Origin: Nocardia fusca NBRC 14340
GTDB taxonomy: Bacteria > Actinomycetota > Actinomycetes > Mycobacteriales > Mycobacteriaceae
Direction: 5' to 3'
DNA: 64,000 nucleotides
NCBI RefSeq assembly: GCF_001618425.1
Contig: NZ_BDCU01000023.1
Location: 160,124 to 224,123 of the forward strand
Part shown: positions 26,601 to 34,044 of the stretch, one piece after another
Layout of the letters: each line of letters begins with the position of its first letter
Position numbering within the stretch: the first letter of the stretch is position 1
The notes under the pieces: model-generated
Databases searched by the model: none
Seen by the model: the letters and a program-made list of their open reading frames with translations, nothing else
Told to the model about the DNA's origin: nothing
Made by a program: the position numbers and the translations under genes

Positions 26601-27634
26601 GGCCGCAGCTCAAGGACCAGATCGGTACCCGGCTGGAACTGCGCCTCGGCGATCCGGCAGATTCCGAGTTCGGCCGCAAGGTCGCGGCGCTGGTTCCGCA
26701 GGGTCGGCCGGGTCGCGGTATGACCCCCGAAAGCCTGCACATGCTCACCGCGCTGCCCCGGGTGGACGGATCCTCCGAGGCCGAGGATCTCGGTCGCGGC
26801 GTCGCCGATGCGGTCGCGCGACTCCAGCAGGCGACTCCCGGACGCCCCGCACCGCAGGTCCGGATGCTGCCCGAACAACTCGACCGGGAACAGTTCGTCC
26901 GGGCGATCGGACCCTGGCAGGGCCCGGCGGACCGGCGCAATGTCGCGATTCCCATCGGTATCAACGAATCCGAACTCGCGCCCGTTTTCCTCAATTTCGA
27001 CGACAACCCGCACTTCCTGATCTTCGGCGATACCGAATGCGGGAAGTCGACGCTGCTGCGCAATATCGTCAGCGGCATCGTCGAATCCAATGCGCGCGAC
27101 AAGGCGGCGCTCATCCTGGTCGATTTCCGGCGCACCATGCTCGGCTACTTCGACCAGGAACGCCTGGCGGCCTACGCGACCGGCGCCGAGGGCCTGACCA
27201 CGAATATGCGTGACCTCGCCGCCCTGTTGCGGACCCGGATGCCCGGCCCGAACGTCACCCCGCAGGAGCTGCGCGACCGCTCCTGGTGGACCGGACCGGA
27301 TCTGTTCGTGATCGTCGACGACTACGACCTGGTCTCCAGCGGATCCAGTGGCAACCCGCTCGCGCAGATCGTCGATTACCTCGCGCACGCCAAGGACATC
27401 GGCCTGCATCTGATCATCGCGCGTCGCTCCGGCGGCGCGGGCCGGGCGCTGTACGAGCCGGTGATCTCCCGGATGCGCGATTTGGCCACGCCGGGTCTGA
27501 TCATGAGCGGCAGCCGGGAAGAGGGCGGCCTGCTCGGGAACGTGCGGCCCAGTGCCATGCCGCCGGGCCGTGGCACCCTGGTCGGGCGTTCGGGTAACGA
27601 CCTCATCCAGACATCGTGGATGCCGACGCAGTAA
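23603..27634 (+). CDS. eccC: ESX-4 type VII secretion ATPase EccC
   Basis: Motor ATPase of this ESX-4 locus, 1343 residues. Two methionine-rich membrane helices (about 41-60 and 69-88) precede three FtsK-like domains with P-loops GATGSGKS (about 484), GPQSGKS (about 842) and TECGKSTLL (about 1145); Walker B-like VVLDEF is in domain 1. ATG 23603 has an AGGGGGAT site; the in-frame extension upstream runs over eccD and is spurious. The stop overlaps the next start (TAATG). It is strongly similar to the first EccC over the whole length, but differs at domain 3 (GKST here, GKTT there). Confidence 0.96.
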   Translation: MTTVRFQRRARREVPRTPGGEVTLQPPPEIPRVTPGNLLGKLMPVVMIIGMVGMMALMFTQGGGIASNPMSLMFPMMMMVSMVGMFAGQGNGKGAKAAEANEDRKDYLRYLDQVRKDVGVTAAEQRAAVEWSHPEPGLVWMLAGTSRMWERRPSDKDFCHVRIGIGGQRLATRLVAPETGPVEELEPIAAVSLRRFVRAHSTVPDLPTAIAVKGFATIALDGDRAQARDMVRAMLVQLAMFHGPDQVLTAIVCGPDTSAEWEWTKWLPHTQHPDAQDGVGTQRMFFGSIREMMTGLAPILGNRVRYSRNQPTNSAMVHVVIVVDGGLLEAEEDQLRESGYEGVTVIDLCGYAPRLAVSRGIGLTIRNGECLGRGATGNQERFAVIDRISREQAQQVARRLAPYRAATQRSSDVEVTEGETINTWAQLMGLGDIGSFNPESAWRPRYGRERLRVPFGVGADGLPVVLDIKEAAESGMGPHGLCIGATGSGKSEFLRTLVLSLLATHSPDQLNLVLVDFKGGATFLGLDGVPHVAAVITNLEEEADLVDRMRDALAGEMNRRQEVLRQAGNFANVSEYEKARAAGADLDPLPALFVVLDEFSELLTQHPDFAELFVMIGRLGRSLHVHLLLASQRLEEGKLKGLESHLSYRIGLKTFSANESRQVLGVPDAYNLPNNPGGGYLKSDSGEIQRFQASYVSGPYVGGGPQRDIAVATRAGEIDITARPFLAKHVEFRAVDRVPLAPEPLDDPEPLVEDGEQISNIGMLVARIRGHGRPAHEIWLPPLDAAPSLDELVPRSILTGEYSAQAGLRAPIGIVDRPYDQRRDPLVVDLSGARGNVAVVGGPQSGKSTMLRTLIMAMSLTHTAEQVQFYCLDFGGGTLASLEGLPHVGSVAGRLDHDKVRRTVAEMTTIVRTRELRFRQLGIESMSEFRRLRAGDPASSQAATGAHEDPFGDVFLVIDGFGSIRQDFEPLEQAIMNLAVQGLSYGVHVVIALSRWMEARPQLKDQIGTRLELRLGDPADSEFGRKVAALVPQGRPGRGMTPESLHMLTALPRVDGSSEAEDLGRGVADAVARLQQATPGRPAPQVRMLPEQLDREQFVRAIGPWQGPADRRNVAIPIGINESELAPVFLNFDDNPHFLIFGDTECGKSTLLRNIVSGIVESNARDKAALILVDFRRTMLGYFDQERLAAYATGAEGLTTNMRDLAALLRTRMPGPNVTPQELRDRSWWTGPDLFVIVDDYDLVSSGSSGNPLAQIVDYLAHAKDIGLHLIIARRSGGAGRALYEPVISRMRDLATPGLIMSGSREEGGLLGNVRPSAMPPGRGTLVGRSGNDLIQTSWMPTQ

Positions 27635-29067
27635 TGCCGGTGGCCGAGATCGCGCTGACCGAGACACGGCTGTGGGCGTGGAGCGCGAACACCCATACCG
27701 ATCTGACCCCTTCGGTCGTGCCCACCGGTGACGGCCGCAGTCTGGTGGTGGGCGAACCGCTGGCCCCGCCCTCCATCGCGGTGTCGCCGGTGCAGTTGGT
27801 CACCGCCGACCGCATCGCCTACGACCCGGGTATGCCGACGCCCGAGGAAGCATTGAGCGCGGTGTTCGGTCATACGCTCGCCCAGCTGCGTATACCGACA
27901 CCGTGTGAGCGGCTCATCGTCGTGCACCCGACCGAATGGGACCCGCATCGGCTGACCGTTCTGGAATCCGCGGCCCGCCGCCACAGCGGTCACGTGACGC
28001 TGGAGACGATCGCTGTCCGGGCGGTCGCCGCCGGGCGGCGGCTACGCGATGTGCGCACCGTGGTCCTCGAATTCGGACCGCTGTCGACCACCGCGTCCAC
28101 GGTGGTTCCGGCGGAGGGCGGTCCGCGGCTCGAATACTGCGAACACGAGCCGGTACTGGCCGCTGCCGAGATCGCGGCGGGCGACGACGGCCGCGCCGGT
28201 TTCGACGCGTTGCTCGAACGGCTGCTGCACGGCGGCCAGGTGAGTTCGGTGCTCGTGGTGGGCCGCACCGATGCCGGCTTCCTGGAGCGGATCGGTTCGG
28301 TGGTCGCCGACCGCTGCGGGAACGCCGAATTGGTGGTGGTGGCGGGTACGGACCTGGTGCGGGTGCCGCGGACCGATCCCGGCGGCCACCGCCCCGCCCT
28401 GCCCCCGGCCGCCGCCGAGACCGAATGGCTACAGCCCCTGCGGGAACGGGCCGCCGCGACCCGGCCACCGCGCTCCCGGACCCCGCTCTATCTCGCGGCC
28501 GCGGCCGTACTCGTCGTTGCCGTCCTGGTAGCGGCCGGTATCGGAATCGCCCGGATTTCCGGCGGCGGCTCCGATGCCGTGGCCGCCGCGCCGTCCACCA
28601 CCCCGGGCCCCGACGGCGGGGACACCGACACCGCACCCGCTCCGGGCCCGGTGACCTTCGGTGCTCTCCGGCTCACGATCCCGGACGGCTGGCGGATCAA
28701 GGACTCGCCCGCTGGTTCCGAGCGTCTGGAACTGGTGCCCGAGACCGGCTTGCGGGCACGCATCATCGTGACCCAGCAGCCCGTGACATCCGATGTCGGC
28801 TATGAACGGATCGCCGCCGACCTGGAGGCGCAGATCGCCCGCCGCCCAGCGGGTTCGGTGTCCGCGATCCGCCGCGACGTGGTCTTCGCGGGCCGCCCCG
28901 GCCTGGCCTATTCCGAGCATCCAGAGGACGGATCGACCGTTGACTGGCATGTTATCGTCGAGCACAGCATCCAGATCAGTATCGGGTGCCAGTATCGGAC
29001 AGGGGGGCAGGACTCGATCACACCTATCTGTGAAGACCTCGCGAACTCGCTGGATGTCAGCCGATGA
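27634..29067 (+). CDS. Type VII secretion-associated protein (Rv3446c-like, TIGR03931)
   Basis: Conserved ESX-4 accessory protein of unknown mechanism. The 477-residue product has an N-terminal soluble, actin/Hsp70-reminiscent region (about 1-270; strands such as TVVLEFGPLSTTAS and SVLVVGRTDAGF), one membrane helix (about 286-308), a Pro/Asp/Gly-rich linker and a C-terminal extracytoplasmic domain (about 335-477) containing two cysteines. The start ATG 27634 overlaps the eccC stop as TAATG, better than the in-frame ATG 27616. Position between eccC and esxU matches Rv3446c. The fold remark is my reading and needs structural comparison. Confidence 0.85.
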   Translation: MPVAEIALTETRLWAWSANTHTDLTPSVVPTGDGRSLVVGEPLAPPSIAVSPVQLVTADRIAYDPGMPTPEEALSAVFGHTLAQLRIPTPCERLIVVHPTEWDPHRLTVLESAARRHSGHVTLETIAVRAVAAGRRLRDVRTVVLEFGPLSTTASTVVPAEGGPRLEYCEHEPVLAAAEIAAGDDGRAGFDALLERLLHGGQVSSVLVVGRTDAGFLERIGSVVADRCGNAELVVVAGTDLVRVPRTDPGGHRPALPPAAAETEWLQPLRERAAATRPPRSRTPLYLAAAAVLVVAVLVAAGIGIARISGGGSDAVAAAPSTTPGPDGGDTDTAPAPGPVTFGALRLTIPDGWRIKDSPAGSERLELVPETGLRARIIVTQQPVTSDVGYERIAADLEAQIARRPAGSVSAIRRDVVFAGRPGLAYSEHPEDGSTVDWHVIVEHSIQISIGCQYRTGGQDSITPICEDLANSLDVSR

Positions 29068-29199
29068 CCTCCGGCCGCGATATTTTCCGGAATCCTACGG
29101 AACCGATTGGGCGGGGATCGCGTCCAATCATCATGAAGGCAAGTTCGGACCGTTTGCGGACGCAGGGGGTCCGGATCCGAACTCGAGTAAGGAGATACC

Positions 29200-29535
29200 G
29201 TGGCGAACCCCAACGTCACTACCGACGTAGCGGCAATGGAGACAGCTGCCAAGCACGTCGAGAACGTGAATTCGCAGCTGCAGACCGAACTCGGTAACGT
29301 CCGTAACATTGTTGCCGGTTCGGCGGGGAACTGGGAAGGTTCTGCTGCCGCCACCTTCCGCAAGGTCATGGACGATTACGATTCGCAGTCCCGCAAGCTG
29401 CACGACGTCCTCGCGGAGATCGGGACCCTGATCCGTGAAAACGGCAAGGGGTACACGGCCACCGAACAGGCGAACCAGGATCGCTTGAATTCGCTCGGTG
29501 CCTCGGCCGAACTCGGCTCCAGCCTGAAGATCTGA
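29200..29535 (+). CDS. esxU: WXG100 family protein, EsxU-like
   Basis: Small helical-hairpin secretion substrate of 111 residues. The WXG turn is W45-E46-G47 (GNWEGSAAATF), and the C-terminal export motif YxxxE is present (Y85 to E89, YTATE). GTG 29200 has a TAAGGAGAT site. It is 38 nt upstream of the EsxT-like gene, so the two probably form the usual heterodimer. Slightly longer than classical ESAT-6 proteins because of a 20-residue tail after the motif. Ortholog naming follows position (Rv3445c). Confidence 0.92.
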   Translation: MANPNVTTDVAAMETAAKHVENVNSQLQTELGNVRNIVAGSAGNWEGSAAATFRKVMDDYDSQSRKLHDVLAEIGTLIRENGKGYTATEQANQDRLNSLGASAELGSSLKI

Positions 29536-29572
29536 ACGCCGCCGGTTCACGAGAGTCTTAGGAGTTATTGCT

Positions 29573-29860
29573 ATGTCGCAGATGAAGTATTCGGAAGCCC
29601 AGTTGATGGCGATGACCGGCGACCTTCGTACATCGAAGGGCCGGTTGACCGAAACCCACGACGAGCTTCAGGGCTACGTCAACGCGCTGGCCGCCGAATG
29701 GGAATCCGGTGCGCAGGAGGCCTACCGCCTCAAGCAGGCCCGGTGGGACGAGGCGCACAACGGCCTGCTCGACATCATGGAGCGTCTTGCCAAGATCGTC
29801 GAAGACGGTGCCATCGATATGACGACCACCGATAAACTGAATGCGTCGCGCTGGGCCTGA
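29573..29860 (+). CDS. esxT: WXG100-like protein, EsxT-like partner
   Basis: 95-residue helical-hairpin protein, likely the dimer partner of EsxU. The turn reads W43-E44-S45-G46 rather than W-x-G, a degenerate motif also typical of mycobacterial EsxT. The second helix keeps AYRLKQARWDEAHNGL, close to the EsxT pattern. No YxxxD/E tail is present, consistent with only one partner carrying the export signal. Ribosome site TTAGGAG upstream. The gene is closed by a strong hairpin terminator. Confidence 0.9.
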   Translation: MSQMKYSEAQLMAMTGDLRTSKGRLTETHDELQGYVNALAAEWESGAQEAYRLKQARWDEAHNGLLDIMERLAKIVEDGAIDMTTTDKLNASRWA

Positions 29861-29891
29861 TTCGATAGGCCGACCGGATGCAGCTCGAAAC

Positions 29892-29939
29892 AACGATTGT
29901 GCCCCGAGAGCGATTCTCGAGGCACAATCGTTTTCTTTT
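29892..29939 (+). terminator. Rho-independent terminator after esxT
   Basis: A 12-bp stem, AACGATTGTGCC (29892-29903) and GGCACAATCGTT (29921-29932), encloses a second small stem (CGAGA/TCTCG) and is followed by TTTTCTTTT. It is one of the few classical intrinsic terminators in this GC-rich window. It may also stop the convergent lipoprotein operon. Confidence 0.88.
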
Positions 29940-29942
29940 GTC

Positions 29943-31097
29943 TCAGGTCAGATCATCCAGCAGTAGGTACTGCGCCGCGGTCTTCTGATGTAACTCTTGG
30001 ATCTGATCGGCTCCGTCGACGAGAACGGTGTATCGGCCGTTCGTGAAAACACATCGGAATGAGCCCGTTTCTTCCGGATTCTCGGTGCAGTGGGCGCCGG
30101 GCATGCCCGGCGGCGTGTCGATTATTTCGTACGCCGGGTCGAGCCGGGAGTCCAGGTAGGCCGCGAATCGCTCGGCTGCCGCCGCATCGCTGGCGCGATA
30201 GATCTCGGTTTCTCCCCGCATCACCAGGTCGACCTGTGCGTCTTCGATCGCCCGTTTCGTCAGGTCGGGGCGTTCCGAGAAATGCAAGGCGACCGCCGGG
30301 CTCATCACCGCCTCGCTTTCCCCTTCTTCGGCGGGCAATGCGTGACGAAGGATTTCGTCGGTATCCACGGGCAGCTCCGGCAGTTTTTCGGGAGAGGTCG
30401 GACGGTATTCCCGTAGCCGCTCGAATTGCCTGTCCAGCACCGCCCGGGTCAGCTCGGCGAGTACGGTGTGATCGGGCGGTATATCCACGCCGGGCCCGAT
30501 AAAAGTCTTCACGAGGTATTCGCCGTGTGCGGCCCAGGTCGATACCGAGTCGTGCTGGCCCACCTGGCCGAATGCTTCGGCATAGCCGGGTATCGCGATC
30601 GTGGCCACCGGTGGATAGCGGCCGGTCAACGCCCGGTCGGACAGATACTTCGCGGCGTGGGCCGCCTGTGCGGGCTCGGCGAACCGGAGCACCGTGAGTT
30701 CGACGGCCCGGCCCAGTGTCTGCTCCGCGCGCCGCTGCCCGGAGGTTTCCCATCCGACCCGGAAACCGGGTACCTCCACGGAGAAATTGTCGGTCAGCTC
30801 AGGGGGGTCGAGCTGGGTGTACATCTTGCGCTGGTATCGGACCCGGCCGAAGACCAGCCGGGGGTCGGTGTCCATGATCAAGGGAACGAACTCCGCGAGG
30901 CGCAATGCCTCTTGGATATCGACGTTTTCGGGTGTCCGCACCTCCGCTGCCGTGCGCGGTAACGTCCGGTAGTTGCCGGGCTGTAGTGCGGAAGTGTCCA
31001 CGGCGGCGCGGTTTCCCGTGTCGTGTCCGCAGCCGGCGGCGACAATGATCGCCGCCATTGTGCACACCGCATTCGAGAGGCGCTTCGAAGTCGGCAC
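29943..31097 (-). CDS. Secreted lipoprotein, paralog C of a three-member local family (DUF7373-like)
   Basis: Predicted lipoprotein of 384 residues with unknown function. Signal: a hydrophobic N-terminus ending in a lipobox-like AAGC (Cys near residue 23). The rest is a two-domain extracytoplasmic protein that shares pattern and C-terminal motif (LHQKTAAQYLLL) with the two lipoproteins at 32.8 and 34.0 kb. GTG 31097 is chosen, with AAGGGGGA 7 nt upstream, over the longer 31136 start. It is 19 nt downstream of the kinase gene, so co-expressed with it. Family name is from memory and less certain than the paralogy. Confidence 0.8.
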   Translation of the reverse strand: MPTSKRLSNAVCTMAAIIVAAGCGHDTGNRAAVDTSALQPGNYRTLPRTAAEVRTPENVDIQEALRLAEFVPLIMDTDPRLVFGRVRYQRKMYTQLDPPELTDNFSVEVPGFRVGWETSGQRRAEQTLGRAVELTVLRFAEPAQAAHAAKYLSDRALTGRYPPVATIAIPGYAEAFGQVGQHDSVSTWAAHGEYLVKTFIGPGVDIPPDHTVLAELTRAVLDRQFERLREYRPTSPEKLPELPVDTDEILRHALPAEEGESEAVMSPAVALHFSERPDLTKRAIEDAQVDLVMRGETEIYRASDAAAAERFAAYLDSRLDPAYEIIDTPPGMPGAHCTENPEETGSFRCVFTNGRYTVLVDGADQIQELHQKTAAQYLLLDDLT

Positions 31098-31116
31098 CGC
31101 AGGATCCCCCTTTTCG

Positions 31117-32688
31117 TCAGTCCACCACGGCCGCAATGGATGGAACCAATTCGTCGACCAGCGTGGCCGCGGACTGGCCGGTCCACACCTGGAATGCCTG
31201 CACCGTGTTTATATCGTCGACTACAACGATTTTCGCCGAAGAGTTCAGGAACTGATTCGGTAAGCCCCCGAGGCCGCCGTTTCCGGCGACACTGTCGGAC
31301 CGGGTCACGACGATGACATCCAGGGTCTTCGGCAGGGAGAAGCTCGTCGGCGCCAGGTCCCGGGGCGAGGTCTCGTTGCGGAGCGGTATGTACTCGTCGC
31401 TGTACCGGAAGCCGATATCGCGGAGGAAGTCGGCCTGCGGCGAGCCGTCCAATACCGCGGAGAACATCGAATTCCCGTAGTTGAACGCAGCAACCGTCTT
31501 GCCGGCGAATTCCGGATGGTCCGATCGGACCGCGGCCAGGTCGGGACCCGCCGAAGATCCCGATCCACCGCTGGAGACGGCATAGACGCCGGCGACGATC
31601 GCGAGTATCGCGACGACGGCTACCGCGGCGGAAAGGATGACCCGGCGTCGTCCCCGCTTACCAGGATCCGGCCGGGCGCCGGTGGCGGCATAACCGGTGC
31701 GCGGCTGCGTGGTTATCTCCTCCTGCCCGGGCCGGGGTGGTGTATTCGTGACAGAGACATATCCGCCGGTGTACAACGGTCCCGAACCCGGCCCGCCCGG
31801 TGAAGCGAACTCATGGCCCGGGCCGGGGGCGCGGTACGAGTCCGGCCCGCGCATGGCGGCTTCCGCGTCGGCGACGAACTCGCGGCAGGTCGGGTAGCGG
31901 TACTGCGGATTCTTCGCCAGTACCCGGGCGAATACCTGATCGAGTGCGGGCGGGAGGTCGCCACGCACGGCGGAAATTCTCGGCGGTGGTTCGTTGACGT
32001 GTCCCATCATCACAACGGCCGGCACGGTGGACGGGTACGGGTTCTGCCCGGTCAGGAGCCGGAAGAACGAGCATCCCAGGCTGTAGATATCGGAGCGGTG
32101 GTCGAGCTGCCGGCCGAGCAACTGTTCCGGTGAGGCGTATGCCACGGTGGCCATGAACTTTCCGGTCGCCGTCAGGTCCTGGCCGTCCTCGGCGGATTTC
32201 GCGACACCGAAATCGGTGAGCAGCACCCGCTCGTGGTCGTCGTCCGGGGAGTCGGACAGCAGGAAGTTGGCCGGTTTGATGTCCCGGTGCAGCAGCCGGC
32301 GCCGGTGGGCGTAGTCCAATCCCTTCGCGACCTCGGAGATGATGTGCAGGGCGCGCGGCGGCGTCATGACACCCGGGCCCTTGCCCGCCTCCTCGGAGGC
32401 ATCGGTACCCGGCACGTATTTCATCGCGATCCACAGCCGGCCGTCCTCCTCGCCGCGGTTGTACACCGTGACGATATTGGGATGGTCCAGGCCGGCGGCG
32501 AGGCTCCCCTCGCGCTCGAACCGTGCGCGGAATTCCGGGTCGCCCGAGAGGTCCTCGCTGAGTATCTTGATCGCGTCCCGGCGCGGCAGGGTGGGGTGCT
32601 GGCCCAAATACACCGACCCCATCCCGCCACTACCCAGAACTCCCACTATGCGGTAGCCCCCGACAACGGCACCGGGCGGCAACGCCAT
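31117..32688 (-). CDS. Transmembrane Ser/Thr protein kinase with FecB-like half-domain sensor
   Basis: PknB-type kinase of 523 residues. All catalytic elements are present: glycine loop GSGGMGSV (19-26), K41 (AIKIL), HRDIKPAN (134-141), DFG (159-161) and ASPEQ. A Pro/Gly-rich juxtamembrane region precedes a membrane helix (about 349-371). The 150-residue extracytoplasmic domain is not PASTA: it reads like the C-terminal lobe of FecB/FepB siderophore-binding proteins (AVRSDHPEFAGKTVAAFNYG; DFLRDIGFRY; LDVIVV; DELVPSIAAVVD). AGGAGG precedes ATG 32688. It lies in a minus-strand cluster with three lipoproteins next to ESX-4. The ligand is unknown; iron-chelate or lipoprotein sensing is inferred. 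Confidence 0.92.
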   Translation of the reverse strand: MALPPGAVVGGYRIVGVLGSGGMGSVYLGQHPTLPRRDAIKILSEDLSGDPEFRARFEREGSLAAGLDHPNIVTVYNRGEEDGRLWIAMKYVPGTDASEEAGKGPGVMTPPRALHIISEVAKGLDYAHRRRLLHRDIKPANFLLSDSPDDDHERVLLTDFGVAKSAEDGQDLTATGKFMATVAYASPEQLLGRQLDHRSDIYSLGCSFFRLLTGQNPYPSTVPAVVMMGHVNEPPPRISAVRGDLPPALDQVFARVLAKNPQYRYPTCREFVADAEAAMRGPDSYRAPGPGHEFASPGGPGSGPLYTGGYVSVTNTPPRPGQEEITTQPRTGYAATGARPDPGKRGRRRVILSAAVAVVAILAIVAGVYAVSSGGSGSSAGPDLAAVRSDHPEFAGKTVAAFNYGNSMFSAVLDGSPQADFLRDIGFRYSDEYIPLRNETSPRDLAPTSFSLPKTLDVIVVTRSDSVAGNGGLGGLPNQFLNSSAKIVVVDDINTVQAFQVWTGQSAATLVDELVPSIAAVVD

Positions 32689-32811
32689 TCGTTTCCTCCT
32701 CTTGCCCCGACCGGCCCGTGGTGAGCGATCGTTGCTCCGGTGCGGTCGAATTGATCCTGCCCTACGTCGCGATCCTCGGCACTGTGGCCACAGCGCTCTC
32801 GCCCATGGTGG

Positions 32812-34035
32812 TCAGCGACTGTTCGCGAGAATGGCGTACTGGGCGGCGAGGCCCTGGTGCAGTTCCGGGGAGGGCAGGTTGCCGAGGCCGGTGTCATCGA
32901 CCAACGCCACGTAGCGGTCGTAGACGACCACACAGAAGAACGTCTGGAACAGTGCGGTGTAGTAGTCGCGCCGCACACAGCGGGCGTCGCCGAGACCGGG
33001 TGGTCCGTCGATCTGCTCGTCATATCTGCCGGGCCGGGTGAGCGCGGTCTGCAATGCGAAGGCCTGGGACAGCCCCGCGGTCCGGTAGACGGTCGCGTTG
33101 TTGCGAGCGACGAGGTCCACGCCGAAGGCCTCGTAGTCGTGGATCGCCTCGGCGTCGGGCTCCATGTGCAGGTATGCCGAGGGGCTGTAGGCGCCGAGTA
33201 GATCGCTGAAGGCGGCACTTCCCTGGAACTCGCTGGGCAGCGTCATGCTCATGATGCCGTCCGGGTCCGTGGGCAGGTCGAGCATATCGTCGGGTGGTGT
33301 GGGCGTCAGGCCCTTCAATGCGTCGAATTGCAGGTCGAGCAGCTTTGTGAACCACTCACCCACCAGTTCGGCTTCACTCGGGGGCGCCGACATGGCGGCG
33401 ACCACTACGAATGGGCCTGTGGCCGCGAAGAGCGTTGCCCGGTCACGGCTGGGCCCGAGCGCGGCGAGGGCCTCGCTGTAGCCGGTGAGATCGATTCGCT
33501 GGCGTCCGGGAGTCAGCACGTCCATCGCCGTGTTGTACTCGGTCGCGGCAGTCCGGGCGTAGTCGTCGTTTCCGAACCTCAGAACGGCAAGGGCGAGGCG
33601 CTTTTCGGTTCGGGGGTTGTTGTTCGCGCGCGCGGTCACGACTCCGGACACGAAGAAGTTCTTCTCGGCAATCGGCTCGAACTCGGCGGGCAGCAGGTTC
33701 GGCGTCGGAGATGTGCCCGCGGCGATCAGTTCGGTGTCCTGGAGATACCGGAATTCCGGATCCACCCGGTAGGGCGAAACCAGGTATCCGAGCATTCGAC
33801 GCGATTCGAGGGAGTAGATATCGGCGGAGGTACTGATCTCCATCTCGAAGGTCGACGGCTCGGTGGGGAACAGGCCGTGGTCCAGCTCGGTGGTGGCGAC
33901 CGGCGCCACCCCGGGCCCGGCGTGACCCGGTACGGTCTGCGCGCACGCCGTGGTCACCACGGCCACGGCCGACACGAGCGCCGTCACCACATATCTCAGA
34001 ACCCTTGCATGGCTACGACCGGCGCCGGTGACCAT
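32812..34035 (-). CDS. Secreted lipoprotein, paralog B (DUF7373-like)
   Basis: 407-residue predicted lipoprotein with an N-terminal hydrophobic segment and VTTAC lipobox (Cys about residue 31). It shares with its two neighbours the overall two-lobe pattern, a LTGYSEALAAL-like central segment and an LHQGLAAQYAILA C-terminus. Two cysteines near residues 346 and 363 may form a disulfide. ATG 34035 follows GAGAGGGA. It starts 9 nt after paralog A ends and is followed by the kinase after 123 nt. Function unknown. Confidence 0.8.
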   Translation of the reverse strand: MVTGAGRSHARVLRYVVTALVSAVAVVTTACAQTVPGHAGPGVAPVATTELDHGLFPTEPSTFEMEISTSADIYSLESRRMLGYLVSPYRVDPEFRYLQDTELIAAGTSPTPNLLPAEFEPIAEKNFFVSGVVTARANNNPRTEKRLALAVLRFGNDDYARTAATEYNTAMDVLTPGRQRIDLTGYSEALAALGPSRDRATLFAATGPFVVVAAMSAPPSEAELVGEWFTKLLDLQFDALKGLTPTPPDDMLDLPTDPDGIMSMTLPSEFQGSAAFSDLLGAYSPSAYLHMEPDAEAIHDYEAFGVDLVARNNATVYRTAGLSQAFALQTALTRPGRYDEQIDGPPGLGDARCVRRDYYTALFQTFFCVVVYDRYVALVDDTGLGNLPSPELHQGLAAQYAILANSR

Positions 34036-34044
34036 CCGTCCCTC

